Assembly: GCF_028882275.1 (NCBI RefSeq)
Contig: NZ_JARBUT010000007.1
Location: 1 to 64,000 of the forward strand
Reading direction: 5' to 3'
DNA from: Nocardiopsis sp. N85
GTDB lineage: Bacteria; Actinomycetota; Actinomycetes; Streptosporangiales; Streptosporangiaceae
Length of the DNA stretch: 64,000 bases
This document shows positions 1 through 8,119 of this stretch, one piece after another. A program made the translations under genes and the position numbers. Positions within the stretch are counted from its first letter, which is position 1; every line of letters starts with the position of its first letter. Under the pieces are notes generated by a model. The model was not told where the DNA came from. It saw only the letters and a program-made list of their open reading frames with translations, and did not search any database.

Positions 1-56
1 AAGTGCTCACCTGCCGGCGGCTACGGCACCAAGTCTCACCGACCTGGCAAGTCCCA

Positions 57-1175
57 TTAGGCGGCGGCGCGCAGCCCGCGCGGGTCCACCTCGGGCAGGC
101 CCCGCTCACAGGTGTCGCACTCGGCGCGCCGGCGCACCGCGTAGGCCACCGTGGCCACCGCCAGCGCCACACCCCACACCGCCATGCCCAGGAACACCCA
201 CGCGTGCGGGTCCGACGCGGTCAGCATGCCCGCCTGCCCCATGACGATCTGCACCAGGACGCTGCGCCCCATCGCGATCAGCGCGAGCGCCACCAGTGTC
301 GCGGGCACCACCGCCAGGGCGATCGGCACCCGGCGTCCCCTCAGCCCCACCGTCCAGAACGGGAAGCGCACGCCCCAGCGCAGGACCAGCCCCGTCATCA
401 GCAGGGTGCCCGCCGCACCCGCCGCACCCAGGCCCACCCCGACGAACAGGGTCCCGGGGGTGGCCGCGAACTCCTCGGAGAAGTCCGCCCCCATCCCCGG
501 CGTGATGCCCAGCAGCCACGGGAACCGCAGCGCGGGGTAGGCCAGCGAGCTCAGGCAGGCGATGAGGACCGCGACGCGGCCCACCTTCAGGGCCCGCGCC
601 CGCACCGTGCGCTCCACCTGCGGCGTCCAGTCATGGGCGCGACCGCAGTCCGGGCAGGCGGCGCCGGCGGCCCGACGGGCCGCCAGTCCTGCCACCGCCC
701 ACAGCGCCGCTCCCACCGTGAAGAACAGCAGGGTCAGGGTCTCGGGCTTCAGGACCTGCTCCATCCACAGCCCGACCAGGCCGGGCACGAACCATGCGGC
801 CACCGGCATGATCATCGTGTAGCCGAACAGCGCCAGCAGGCTTCCGGTGATGAAGAACACCACGGTGGCCGCCGACAGACCCCAGGCGGTGTACGCCACC
901 GCGGGGCCGCCCCGGCCCGGGCGCGTCATCACCACCGCGCACACCGTGCCCACCAGCCCCAGGGCGAGGGTGAGCCATGCGGCCGCGGTCGACCCCCAGG
1001 TTCCGAACAGGGACCCGAATCCATCCCCCTCGGGGACGCCCGACGGCAGTAGGCCGGAGATCCATCCCAGGCCCAGGGCGAGGGCGAGGGCCGACCAGGC
1101 CAGCACGGCCCAGGTCGTCGGTGCGGGCCGCACGGCGGCGACGGGGGGTGGGACGGGGGATGTTCGGGTGTTCAT
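57..1175 (-). CDS. polytopic membrane protein, function unknown
   Basis: Predicted 372-aa integral membrane protein. I count about nine or ten hydrophobic stretches, beginning at residues 22-43 and ending just before the C-terminal tail. Two small cysteine pairs sit in loops: CPDC, followed by GRAHDW, in the middle, and CDTC near the end. The spacing would suit metal binding or a disulfide, which is inference. The ATG at 1173-1175 is preceded by GAGGAG at a good distance, so I prefer it to longer in-frame extensions that run into low-complexity sequence. No family recognised; a transporter-like or sensor role cannot be assigned. It is the last gene of the leftward group and no partner gene is visible before the window edge. 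Confidence 0.75.
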   Translation of the reverse strand: MNTRTSPVPPPVAAVRPAPTTWAVLAWSALALALGLGWISGLLPSGVPEGDGFGSLFGTWGSTAAAWLTLALGLVGTVCAVVMTRPGRGGPAVAYTAWGLSAATVVFFITGSLLALFGYTMIMPVAAWFVPGLVGLWMEQVLKPETLTLLFFTVGAALWAVAGLAARRAAGAACPDCGRAHDWTPQVERTVRARALKVGRVAVLIACLSSLAYPALRFPWLLGITPGMGADFSEEFAATPGTLFVGVGLGAAGAAGTLLMTGLVLRWGVRFPFWTVGLRGRRVPIALAVVPATLVALALIAMGRSVLVQIVMGQAGMLTASDPHAWVFLGMAVWGVALAVATVAYAVRRRAECDTCERGLPEVDPRGLRAAA

Positions 1176-1468
1176 GGCGGGCTCCTCAAGGGCTGTCGTT
1201 CCTGCTCCTTCGAGCCTGTCGGCACGGCCCCGCCCGGTCCTCACCCCCGCAGGGGAACCGCCTCCCCCGTTCGGGGGACCCGTGTACGCCGACGTCCCCC
1301 GCGCGTGGAGTACGCCCCGACCGATCTGGGCCGCACCCCGCGCGAACCCCTCACCGCGCCGGACCGGTGGGCCGCCGAGCACCGCCAGGACATCCGGGGC
1401 GCCGGCGAACGCCACGATCGCGCGCTCGCCGACCGACGGCCCGCCGGCGCCCCTTCGTCAGGGCCGCC
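1176..1468. other. gap without a convincing gene
   Basis: This stretch of about 290 bases separates two minus-strand genes. Open frames cross it on both strands, but none has a recognisable domain or a good ribosome binding site. It probably holds the promoter of the membrane protein to its left. Confidence 0.4.
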
Positions 1469-1951
1469 TCAGTCGCGCCGGGCCCGTCGGGTGTGGCGGG
1501 CCGCGTCGCGCTCGCGCGCCGCCGTCAGCAGTTCGCGCACCCGGGCCGAGGTCGCCTCGCCCGGTGAGACCACCGCCACCCACCCCTGGGCGGCGTGGAC
1601 CGGGTGGCCGATGATCCGGTCCGCCGCGGCGGGGTCCACCTCGGCGGCGTGCTCGGGGTGCGCGGCGGGAGGGTGTCCCACCAGTTCCTCGAACAGGCGC
1701 CGCCCCACCGCGATGTTGACCCGGAACACCCCGGGCCGGTCCAGTTCCGAGGCGGTGTCGAAACCGGGGTAGTCCTTGACCACGATCGTCGCGAACGGCA
1801 TGCGCCGCCGTTCGTGGGCGTCCCCGTCGGGGTCGTGGAAGAAGAACACGTCCCCCCAGGCCGCCTCCGGAGCCCCGTTCTCGGGTCCGGCCCGCAACAC
1901 GCCCACCTGCGGCAGCGCCGTCGTGAACCCGATGATCTCGTCCAGGGTCAT
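1469..1951 (-). CDS. DUF6194 family protein
   Basis: 160-aa soluble protein matching the DUF6194 pattern as I remember it. It opens with MTLDEIIGFTTALPQVGVLR, has a central AWGDVFFF segment, then PFATIVVKDYPGFD and FRVNIAVGR, and ends in a charged Arg-rich tail. The family is widespread in actinomycetes and has no assigned reaction. The start at 1949-1951 has a GAGAGG-type ribosome binding site; the longer open frame upstream is low-complexity. The first gene to its left is also on the minus strand, but the gap of almost 300 bases argues against an operon. Confidence 0.75.
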   Translation of the reverse strand: MTLDEIIGFTTALPQVGVLRAGPENGAPEAAWGDVFFFHDPDGDAHERRRMPFATIVVKDYPGFDTASELDRPGVFRVNIAVGRRLFEELVGHPPAAHPEHAAEVDPAAADRIIGHPVHAAQGWVAVVSPGEATSARVRELLTAARERDAARHTRRARRD

Positions 1952-2115
1952 CTCAAGGCCTCTCACGGTCGGTTCCCGGGCCCCGGTCGGCGGCCCGTAC
2001 CTTCCATCGTGGCCTTGAACTCCTTTCTGAACCCTGGCTCCGCGTACACCCCGGAGAGCGGGGGGAGGGAGGGGAGAACCTTCAAAACGGGTCACAGGGC
2101 GGGTCGCCGGCGGCC

Positions 2116-3012
2116 TCAGGTCAGCGCCCACTCCGGGAGAGCCTCCACACGGGCGGCCCACTCCGGGTCCACCGCGCCGACCGCGCCCGCGCCCAGCACA
2201 CCGCCCACGATCGCGCCGACGGTGTCCATGTCCCCGCCCGGGGCGACCGCCGCCCACAGCGCCGACGCCAACGTCCCCCGCAGGTGCTTGGCCACCACCC
2301 ACAACGCGAACGGCACCGTGTCCAGGGCCCGTACCCGCGACCCGTTGCCCAACTCCCGGGCCACCCCCACCGGGTCGGAGACGATCAACAGGGCGCGCGC
2401 GACGCGCACCCCCTCCCACAGCGCCCCTGGGGGCAGCGCCGCGGCGACCCGGTCCAGGAACGGGCCCGGCGCCACGGCCTCACGTCGCCCCACCAGCGCG
2501 GCGGCCACGGCGACCGCCACGGCGCCGTCCACCGCCTCGGGGTGGGTGTGGGTCACCCGCGCGCTCACCGCCGCCTGCTCGACGACCGCCTCCACGTCAT
2601 CGGCCAGGTGGGCGCCCAGCGGTGCCACCCGCATGGCCGCGCCGTTGCCCCACGACCCCGACCCGTCGAAGAGCCCGGATGCCAAAGGCCGGTGGTCGGC
2701 GCCCTCGCGCACCAGGCGCAGCAGCCGGCCCGTGGCCGGCCCGTACCCGCGGTCGAAGTCGTGGCGGGCGGCGAAGGAGGCCGCCAACCGGTCCGGGTCG
2801 ACCCTCCCGGCGCGGGTCACCTCCAGGTACACCGACGCCGCCATCTCGGTGTCGTCGGTCCACTCCCACACGCCGGGCGGGAGTTCGCGCCCTCGGTGGA
2901 AGCGGCGGTTGTCGGGGACGAAGAACTGCGAGCCGAAGGCATCGCCCACGGCCAGGGCGGACAGGCTGGACAGGGCGCGGCGGGCGCGCTCGGAGGTGGT
3001 GGTCGTGTTCAT
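2116..3012 (-). CDS. ADP-ribosylglycohydrolase family protein
   Basis: 298-aa protein with the full set of ADP-ribosylglycohydrolase (DraG/ARH) landmarks. GDAFG lies near residue 23, WTDDTEMA near residue 51 (acidic metal ligands), GNGAAMRVAPLG in the middle, and GGDMDTVGAIVGG near the C-terminus, where the usual D-T-D-T is D-M-D-T. The family removes ADP-ribose from proteins or hydrolyses related conjugates using a binuclear Mg centre. Length is normal. It diverges from the nitrite reductase operon across a 281-base gap. A link to DraG-type nitrogen control is tempting because of this neighbour but is only inference. A second, degenerate copy of the fold lies downstream at 8120. Confidence 0.88.
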   Translation of the reverse strand: MNTTTTSERARRALSSLSALAVGDAFGSQFFVPDNRRFHRGRELPPGVWEWTDDTEMAASVYLEVTRAGRVDPDRLAASFAARHDFDRGYGPATGRLLRLVREGADHRPLASGLFDGSGSWGNGAAMRVAPLGAHLADDVEAVVEQAAVSARVTHTHPEAVDGAVAVAVAAALVGRREAVAPGPFLDRVAAALPPGALWEGVRVARALLIVSDPVGVARELGNGSRVRALDTVPFALWVVAKHLRGTLASALWAAVAPGGDMDTVGAIVGGVLGAGAVGAVDPEWAARVEALPEWALT

Positions 3013-3186
3013 CTCCCCTCATCCTCCCCGGATCCCGGGGGCGCGTCCACGCCCCTTCGCCCCCGGACCGAAGGACCGGACGGGTGTGACCGACCTCCCA
3101 CCGGCGGCGCGCGGTACCCCGCGCACCACGCCCCACCCGGCCTTTCCCGATCGGTCGACATCCATCACTCCTCTCCGACCTGCGGC

Positions 3187-3224
3187 GACAGCACAACGAA
3201 ACATTCCCGACACCATCGCCCAAC
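3187..3224 (+). promoter_or_regulatory. candidate GlnR box upstream of nirB
   Basis: Four pentamers in strict 11-base register: GACAG-N6-GAAAC-N6-GACAC-N6-CCAAC. The actinobacterial GlnR consensus is gTnAC-n6-GAAAC-n6-gTnAC-n6-GAAAC. The second unit is perfect; the others deviate at one or two positions. The box ends 69 bases before the nirB start. GlnR activation of nirB is established in Streptomyces; the site here is inferred from spacing and match. Confidence 0.55.
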
Positions 3225-3293
3225 GCACGGGTAACACCCTGGCGGTTGCCTGAAACCACCCGCCACCCCGCACCGGGAGGAGCCCACCACCCC

Positions 3294-5801
3294 ATGGAAG
3301 AACTCGTCGTCATCGGCAACGGCATGGTCGGTCACCGACTCGTCGAGGCCCTGCGCGACCGCGACGGAGCGGGCCACTGGCACATCACCGTCGTGGGCGA
3401 GGAACCTCGCACCGCCTACGACCGTGTCGCCCTGTCCTCCTACTTCGACGGCGCCACCGCCGACGACCTGTCCCTGGGCGACCTGTCCGGACCGGCCGTC
3501 GACGTCCACGTCGACGAACGCGCCACCGCCATCGACCGCGCCACCCGGACCGTCACCACCTCCACCGGCCGCACCCTCACCTACGACCGGCTGGTCCTGG
3601 CCACCGGTTCCTCCCCCTTCGTGCCGCCGGTGCCCGGCCGCGACCTGCCCGGCTGCCACGTCTACCGCACCATCGAGGACCTGGACGCCATCACCGCCGC
3701 CGCCCGCACCGCCCGCACGGGTGTGGTCATCGGCGGCGGCCTGCTGGGGCTGGAGGCCGCCAACGCCCTGCGCCTGCTGGGGCTGGAGGCCCACGTCGTC
3801 GAACTCGCCCCGCACCTGATGCCCGCCCAGATCGACGAGGGCGCCGGCGCCCTGCTCGCCGGGCTGGTCTCGGACCTGGGCGTGCGCATCCACACCGGCA
3901 CCGCCTCCACCGCGGTCGAGGCCGGCCCCGACGGCCGCGTCGCCCGTCTGCGCCTGGCCGACGGCTCCCACCTGGACACCGACCTGGTCCTCTTCTCCGT
4001 CGGCATCCGCCCCCGCGACGAACTCGCCCGCGACGCCGGCCTGACCGTGGGCGAGCGCGGCGGCATCGTCATCGACGACACCTGCACCACCGACGACGCC
4101 CACGTCCACGCCATCGGCGAGGCCGCCTGCCACCGGGGCACCGTCTACGGGCTCATCGCCCCCGGCAACGCCATGGCCGAGGTCCTGGCCGACCGTCTCG
4201 TCGGCGGCCGGGCCGCCTTCACCGGCGCCGACACCTCCACCAAGCTCAAGCTCATGGGCGTGGACGTGGCCAGCTTCGGCGACGCCCACGGCCGCACCGA
4301 GAACTGCCTGGACGTCGTCGTCAACGACGCCGCCACCGGCCGCTACGCCAAACTCGTCCTCTCCGACGACGCCACCACCCTTCTGGGCGGCGTCCTGGTC
4401 GGCGACGCCACCGCCTACGCCACCCTGCGGCCCATGGTCGGCTCGCCCCTGCCCGGCGACCCGCTCGCCCTCATCACCCCCCAGGGCGGCGAACCCCTGG
4501 GCGCCGACGCCCTGCCCGACAGCGCGCAGATCTGCTCCTGCAACGCCGTCACCAAGGGCGCCATCACGCAGGCGATCTGCGACGGCTCCCACGACGTGCC
4601 CGCGCTGAAGGCCTGCACCCGCGCCGGCACCAGCTGCGGCTCCTGCGTGCCCATGCTCAAGAACCTGCTGGACAAGGCCGGCATCGTCCAGTCCAAGGCG
4701 CTGTGCGAGCACTTCGCCCATTCCCGGACCGAACTGCTGGAGATCGTCCGCGCCACCGGCATCACCACCTTCTCGGCCCTCATCGCCGGCCACGGCACCG
4801 GCGCCGGCTGCGACATCTGCAAGCCCGCCGTCGCCTCCGTGCTGGCCTCCCTGGGCAACGGCCACATCCTGGAAGGCGAGCAGGCCACCCTCCAGGACAC
4901 CAACGACCGCCACCTGGCCAACATGCAGCGCAACGGCACCTACTCGGTGGTCCCGCGCATCCCGGGCGGGGAGATCACCCCCGACAAGCTCATCGTCATC
5001 GGCGAGGTCGCCCGGGACTTCGGCCTCTACACCAAGATCACCGGCGGCCAGCGCATCGACCTGTTCGGCGCCCGCCTCGAACAACTGCCCGCCATCTGGA
5101 CCCGCCTGGTCGACGCCGGGTTCGAGTCCGGGCACGCCTACGGCAAGTCCCTGCGCACCGTCAAGTCGTGCGTGGGCACCACCTGGTGCCGCTACGGCGT
5201 CCAGGACTCGGTCGGGCTGGCCATCCGCCTGGAGGAGCGCTACCGGGGTCTGCGCTCGCCCCACAAGCTCAAGTCCGCCGTCTCCGGATGCGCCCGCGAG
5301 TGCGCCGAGGCCCGCAGCAAGGACTTCGGCATCATCGCCACCGACCAGGGCTGGAACCTGTACGTGGGCGGCAACGGCGGCTTCACCCCCCGCCACGCCG
5401 ACCTGCTCGCCTCCGACCTGGACGAGGCCACCCTCATCCGCTACATCGACCGGTTCCTGATGTTCTACATCCGCACCGCCGACCGCCTCCAGCGCACCGC
5501 CCCCTGGATCGAGGCCATGGAGGGCGGCCTGGACCACCTGCGCGAGGTCGTGGTGGACGACTCCCTGGGCATCGGCGCCGAACTGGAGGACGCCATGGAA
5601 CGCCACGTCGCCTCCTACACCGACGAGTGGGCCGCGGTCCTGGCCGACCCCGACAAGCTGGCCCGGTTCCAGTCCTTCGCCAACGCCCCCGACACCCCCG
5701 ACCCCACCGTCGCCTTCACCACCACCCGCGACCAGCCCGTCCCCACCGAACCCGTCCGGCTCGGCATGCCGGCCCTGCGCACCCGGGAGAGTGCACGATG
5801 A
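3294..5801 (+). CDS. nirB: nitrite reductase [NAD(P)H] large subunit NirB
   Basis: 835-aa cytoplasmic assimilatory nitrite reductase subunit, reducing nitrite to ammonium with NAD(P)H. Domains in order: FAD site (GNGMVGHRLVEAL near the N-terminus); NAD site (GGGLLGLEAANALRLLG near residue 145); BFD-type [2Fe-2S] domains with CSCN...C and GTSCGSC, then a second CDIC; ferredoxin-like half domain; and the siroheme/[4Fe-4S] domain with CVGTTWC and CARECAEA, both C-x5-C and C-x3-C ligand pairs being present. The start at 3294 has GGGAGGAG 11 bases upstream. A longer in-frame start at 3246 lacks such support. It is the first gene of an operon with nirD, a HemD-type fusion and a sirohydrochlorin chelatase, the last two serving siroheme supply. 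Confidence 0.97.
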   Translation: MEELVVIGNGMVGHRLVEALRDRDGAGHWHITVVGEEPRTAYDRVALSSYFDGATADDLSLGDLSGPAVDVHVDERATAIDRATRTVTTSTGRTLTYDRLVLATGSSPFVPPVPGRDLPGCHVYRTIEDLDAITAAARTARTGVVIGGGLLGLEAANALRLLGLEAHVVELAPHLMPAQIDEGAGALLAGLVSDLGVRIHTGTASTAVEAGPDGRVARLRLADGSHLDTDLVLFSVGIRPRDELARDAGLTVGERGGIVIDDTCTTDDAHVHAIGEAACHRGTVYGLIAPGNAMAEVLADRLVGGRAAFTGADTSTKLKLMGVDVASFGDAHGRTENCLDVVVNDAATGRYAKLVLSDDATTLLGGVLVGDATAYATLRPMVGSPLPGDPLALITPQGGEPLGADALPDSAQICSCNAVTKGAITQAICDGSHDVPALKACTRAGTSCGSCVPMLKNLLDKAGIVQSKALCEHFAHSRTELLEIVRATGITTFSALIAGHGTGAGCDICKPAVASVLASLGNGHILEGEQATLQDTNDRHLANMQRNGTYSVVPRIPGGEITPDKLIVIGEVARDFGLYTKITGGQRIDLFGARLEQLPAIWTRLVDAGFESGHAYGKSLRTVKSCVGTTWCRYGVQDSVGLAIRLEERYRGLRSPHKLKSAVSGCARECAEARSKDFGIIATDQGWNLYVGGNGGFTPRHADLLASDLDEATLIRYIDRFLMFYIRTADRLQRTAPWIEAMEGGLDHLREVVVDDSLGIGAELEDAMERHVASYTDEWAAVLADPDKLARFQSFANAPDTPDPTVAFTTTRDQPVPTEPVRLGMPALRTRESAR

Positions 5802-6166
5802 CCACCTTCGCCACCGAGGCCGCCGCCACCCGGATCGACGCCTGCTCCAGCGCGAGACTGAGCCCCGACGACGGTGTCGCCGTCCTGTTGCCCGACGGAC
5901 GCCAGGCCGCCCTGTTCCGCACCCGCGGCGGAGAGCTGTACGCCGTCGACAACATCGACCCCTACACCGGGGCGGCCGTCCTGGCACGCGGTATCGTGGG
6001 GGACCGCGCCGGTGAACCGACCGTCGCCTCGCCGCTGCTCAAGAACGTCTTCTCCCTGCGCACCGGGCGCAGCCTGGAGGATCCCGACATCCGACTGACC
6101 ACCTGGCGGGTCGACGATGACGGCACCACGGTGCGCATCGACACCCGTGTGGAGGACGCACCGTGA
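5798..6166 (+). CDS. nirD: nitrite reductase small subunit NirD
   Basis: 122-aa small subunit of the assimilatory nitrite reductase, with a Rieske-like fold but without the Cys/His cluster ligands, as is normal for NirD. Visible landmarks are LPDGRQAALFRTRGGELYAV, NIDPYTGAAVLARGIVGD and the region ASPLLKNVFSLRTG. Its ATG overlaps the nirB stop (ATGA), so translation is coupled. Its own stop overlaps the GTG of the next gene in the same way. Confidence 0.95.
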   Translation: MTTFATEAAATRIDACSSARLSPDDGVAVLLPDGRQAALFRTRGGELYAVDNIDPYTGAAVLARGIVGDRAGEPTVASPLLKNVFSLRTGRSLEDPDIRLTTWRVDDDGTTVRIDTRVEDAP

Positions 6167-7323
6167 ACGCCGCCTCGACGACCACGTCGGCGGCCCGCGC
6201 CGCCGGCCCGCCCACCACCGCGCCCCTGGCCGGGTTCACCGTGGCGGTCACCGCCGCCCGCCGCGCCGACGAGCTGTCGGCCCTGCTGCGCCGCAAGGGC
6301 GCCCAGGTCATCGCCGCCCCGGCGCTGCGCATCGTCCCCTTGAGCGACGACCAGCGTCTGGCGGCGGTCTCCGAGGAACTCGTGCGCCGCCCCGCCGACG
6401 TCGTCATCGCCACCACCGGCATCGGTTTTCGCGGCTGGGTGGAGGCCTGTGAGACCTGGGGGACCGTCGAGGGTCTGCTCGGTTCCCTGCGCACCTCCCG
6501 GTTGCTGGCGCGCGGCCCCAAGGCCAAGGGGGCCATCCGCGCCGCCGGGCTCACCGAGGAGTGGTCGCCGCCCTCGGAGTCCTCCGCCGAGGTCCTGGAC
6601 TACCTCCTCGAACGCGGCGTCCACGGGCTGCGGGTCGCCATCCAGCTCCACGGCGAGCCCCTGCCCGACTTCACCGCCGCCCTGCGCCTGGCCGGCGCGG
6701 AGGTCGTGGAGATCCCCGTCTACCGGTGGACCCAGCCCGAGCAGACCGCGCCCCTGGACCGCCTCATCGAGGCCATCGTGGGCGGGGGAGTGGACGCCGT
6801 CACCTTCACCAGCGCCCCGGCCGCCGCCGGGCTCCTGCTGCGCGCGCGCACCATCGGCCACGCCGACGCCCTCGTGCAGGCCTTGCGCCGCGACGTGCTG
6901 GCCATGTGCGTGGGCCCGGTCACCGCCCGCCCGCTCATGGCCCACGACGTTCCCACGGTGTGGCCCGAACGCGCCCGCATCGGCTCCCAGGTCCGCACGC
7001 TCGCCGAGGAGCTGCCCGCCCGTTTCCCCACCCTGTCGGTGGCCGGGCACCGGTTGCGGCTGCGCGGCCACGCCGTCCTGGTCGACGGCACCGTCCACAC
7101 CCTCTCGCCCACCCTCATGCGGCTGATGCGCGCCCTGGCCCAGCGCCCCGGCCAGGTCATGGACCGCACCCGCCTGCTCACCTGTCTGGGCGAGGACGCC
7201 GACGCCCACGCCGTGGAGACCGCCGTGGCGCGCCTGCGCACCGCCCTGGGCGATGCCAAGATCATCCAGACGGTCGTCAAACGCGGTTACCGGCTGGCCC
7301 TGGACACCTTCGAATGCGAGTGA
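6163..7323 (+). CDS. uroporphyrinogen-III synthase fused to winged-helix DNA-binding domain
   Basis: 386-aa protein. The first 270 residues are a HemD-type uroporphyrinogen-III synthase domain (FTVAVTAARRADEL, ATTGIGFRGW, FTSAPAAAGLL), which closes the tetrapyrrole ring. Residues about 290-380 are an OmpR/PhoB-type winged helix (VDGTVHTLSPTLMRLMRAL, GQVMDRTRLL, RLRTALGDAKIIQTVVKRGYRL). Such fusions occur in actinomycete nitrite/nitrate assimilation clusters, where they are thought to act as regulators as well as, or instead of, enzymes. The GTG start overlaps the nirD stop. Whether the HemD half is still catalytic cannot be told from sequence. It may help control this operon, which is inference. 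Confidence 0.88.
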   Translation: MNAASTTTSAARAAGPPTTAPLAGFTVAVTAARRADELSALLRRKGAQVIAAPALRIVPLSDDQRLAAVSEELVRRPADVVIATTGIGFRGWVEACETWGTVEGLLGSLRTSRLLARGPKAKGAIRAAGLTEEWSPPSESSAEVLDYLLERGVHGLRVAIQLHGEPLPDFTAALRLAGAEVVEIPVYRWTQPEQTAPLDRLIEAIVGGGVDAVTFTSAPAAAGLLLRARTIGHADALVQALRRDVLAMCVGPVTARPLMAHDVPTVWPERARIGSQVRTLAEELPARFPTLSVAGHRLRLRGHAVLVDGTVHTLSPTLMRLMRALAQRPGQVMDRTRLLTCLGEDADAHAVETAVARLRTALGDAKIIQTVVKRGYRLALDTFECE

Positions 7324-8021
7324 GGGACGTGAACAGGAACCCCACCCTGCTGCTGGCCGTGCACGGCACCCGTGACCCGCGCGGCACCGCCGTCGCCCAC
7401 TCCCTGGCCCTGCGGGTGGCCGAACTGGCGCGGGTCCCCACCCGGTTGGCCTTCGCCGACGTGCTCGCCCCCACCGTCGGCGACGTGGCCGCCGACAGCC
7501 CCGGGCCGCTGGTCGTGGTCCCGGCGTTCCTGGCCGCCGGCTACCACGTGCGCGCCGACATCCCCGAGCAGCTCGCCCGCGCCGGACGCGCCGACGCCGT
7601 CATCACCCCCGCCCTGGGCGATCACCCCGCCGTGCGGGACGTGGCCGTGCGCCGCCTGCGCCGCGCCGGGTACCGGCCCGGCGACGCCGTGGTGCTGGGC
7701 TGCGCCGGGACCTCCGACACGCGCGCCATGGGCGACCTGGAGCGCGCCGCCGACGCCCTGGCGGCCCGTCTGGGCAGCCCGGTCCACCTCGGGTTCGTCG
7801 CGACCTGCGGTCCCACCGTCGCCGACCGTGTCACCGAACTGCGGGCGCGGGGGCACCGGCGGGTGGCGGTGGCGTCGTGGCTGCTGGCGCCGGGCCTGTT
7901 CCAGCGGCGTCTGGCCGCCTGCGGCGCCGATGTGGTCGCCGACCCCCTGTGCCCGGACGCGGCCGTCGCCCACGCGGTGGCCGCCCGCTACCACGGGGCG
8001 GCGATCCCCCAGCCCGTCTGA
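7314..8021 (+). CDS. sirohydrochlorin chelatase (CbiX/SirB-like)
   Basis: 235-aa protein of the CbiX/SirB class, which inserts iron (or cobalt) into sirohydrochlorin; next to nirBD the product is expected to be siroheme. Evidence: the N-terminal LLLAVHGTRDPRG metal-binding motif with His and the second half-domain VPAFLAAGYHVRADIP. A final segment contains VASWLLAPGLFQRRLAACGADVVADPLCPD. Start choice is uncertain: ATG at 7314 overlaps the upstream gene by 10 bases, whereas an in-frame GTG at 7329 begins just after its stop but has its purine-rich stretch too close. Either start fits translational coupling. Confidence 0.88.
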   Translation: MRVRDVNRNPTLLLAVHGTRDPRGTAVAHSLALRVAELARVPTRLAFADVLAPTVGDVAADSPGPLVVVPAFLAAGYHVRADIPEQLARAGRADAVITPALGDHPAVRDVAVRRLRRAGYRPGDAVVLGCAGTSDTRAMGDLERAADALAARLGSPVHLGFVATCGPTVADRVTELRARGHRRVAVASWLLAPGLFQRRLAACGADVVADPLCPDAAVAHAVAARYHGAAIPQPV

Positions 8022-8119
8022 GTCGGGCCGGAGGTGGCCGGAAGCGGCAACCGGGTGCGTGCGACCCGCCGGCGGGGAAGACATCCCGGTGGACCCGCCC
8101 CGTGCCCGAGAGGCAGACC

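Noticed and set aside
3165..5987. 940-codon open frame opposite nirB
   Set aside because: Gly/Val/Ala-rich shadow of a clear nirB; caused by third-position G/C bias, no domain or ribosome binding site.
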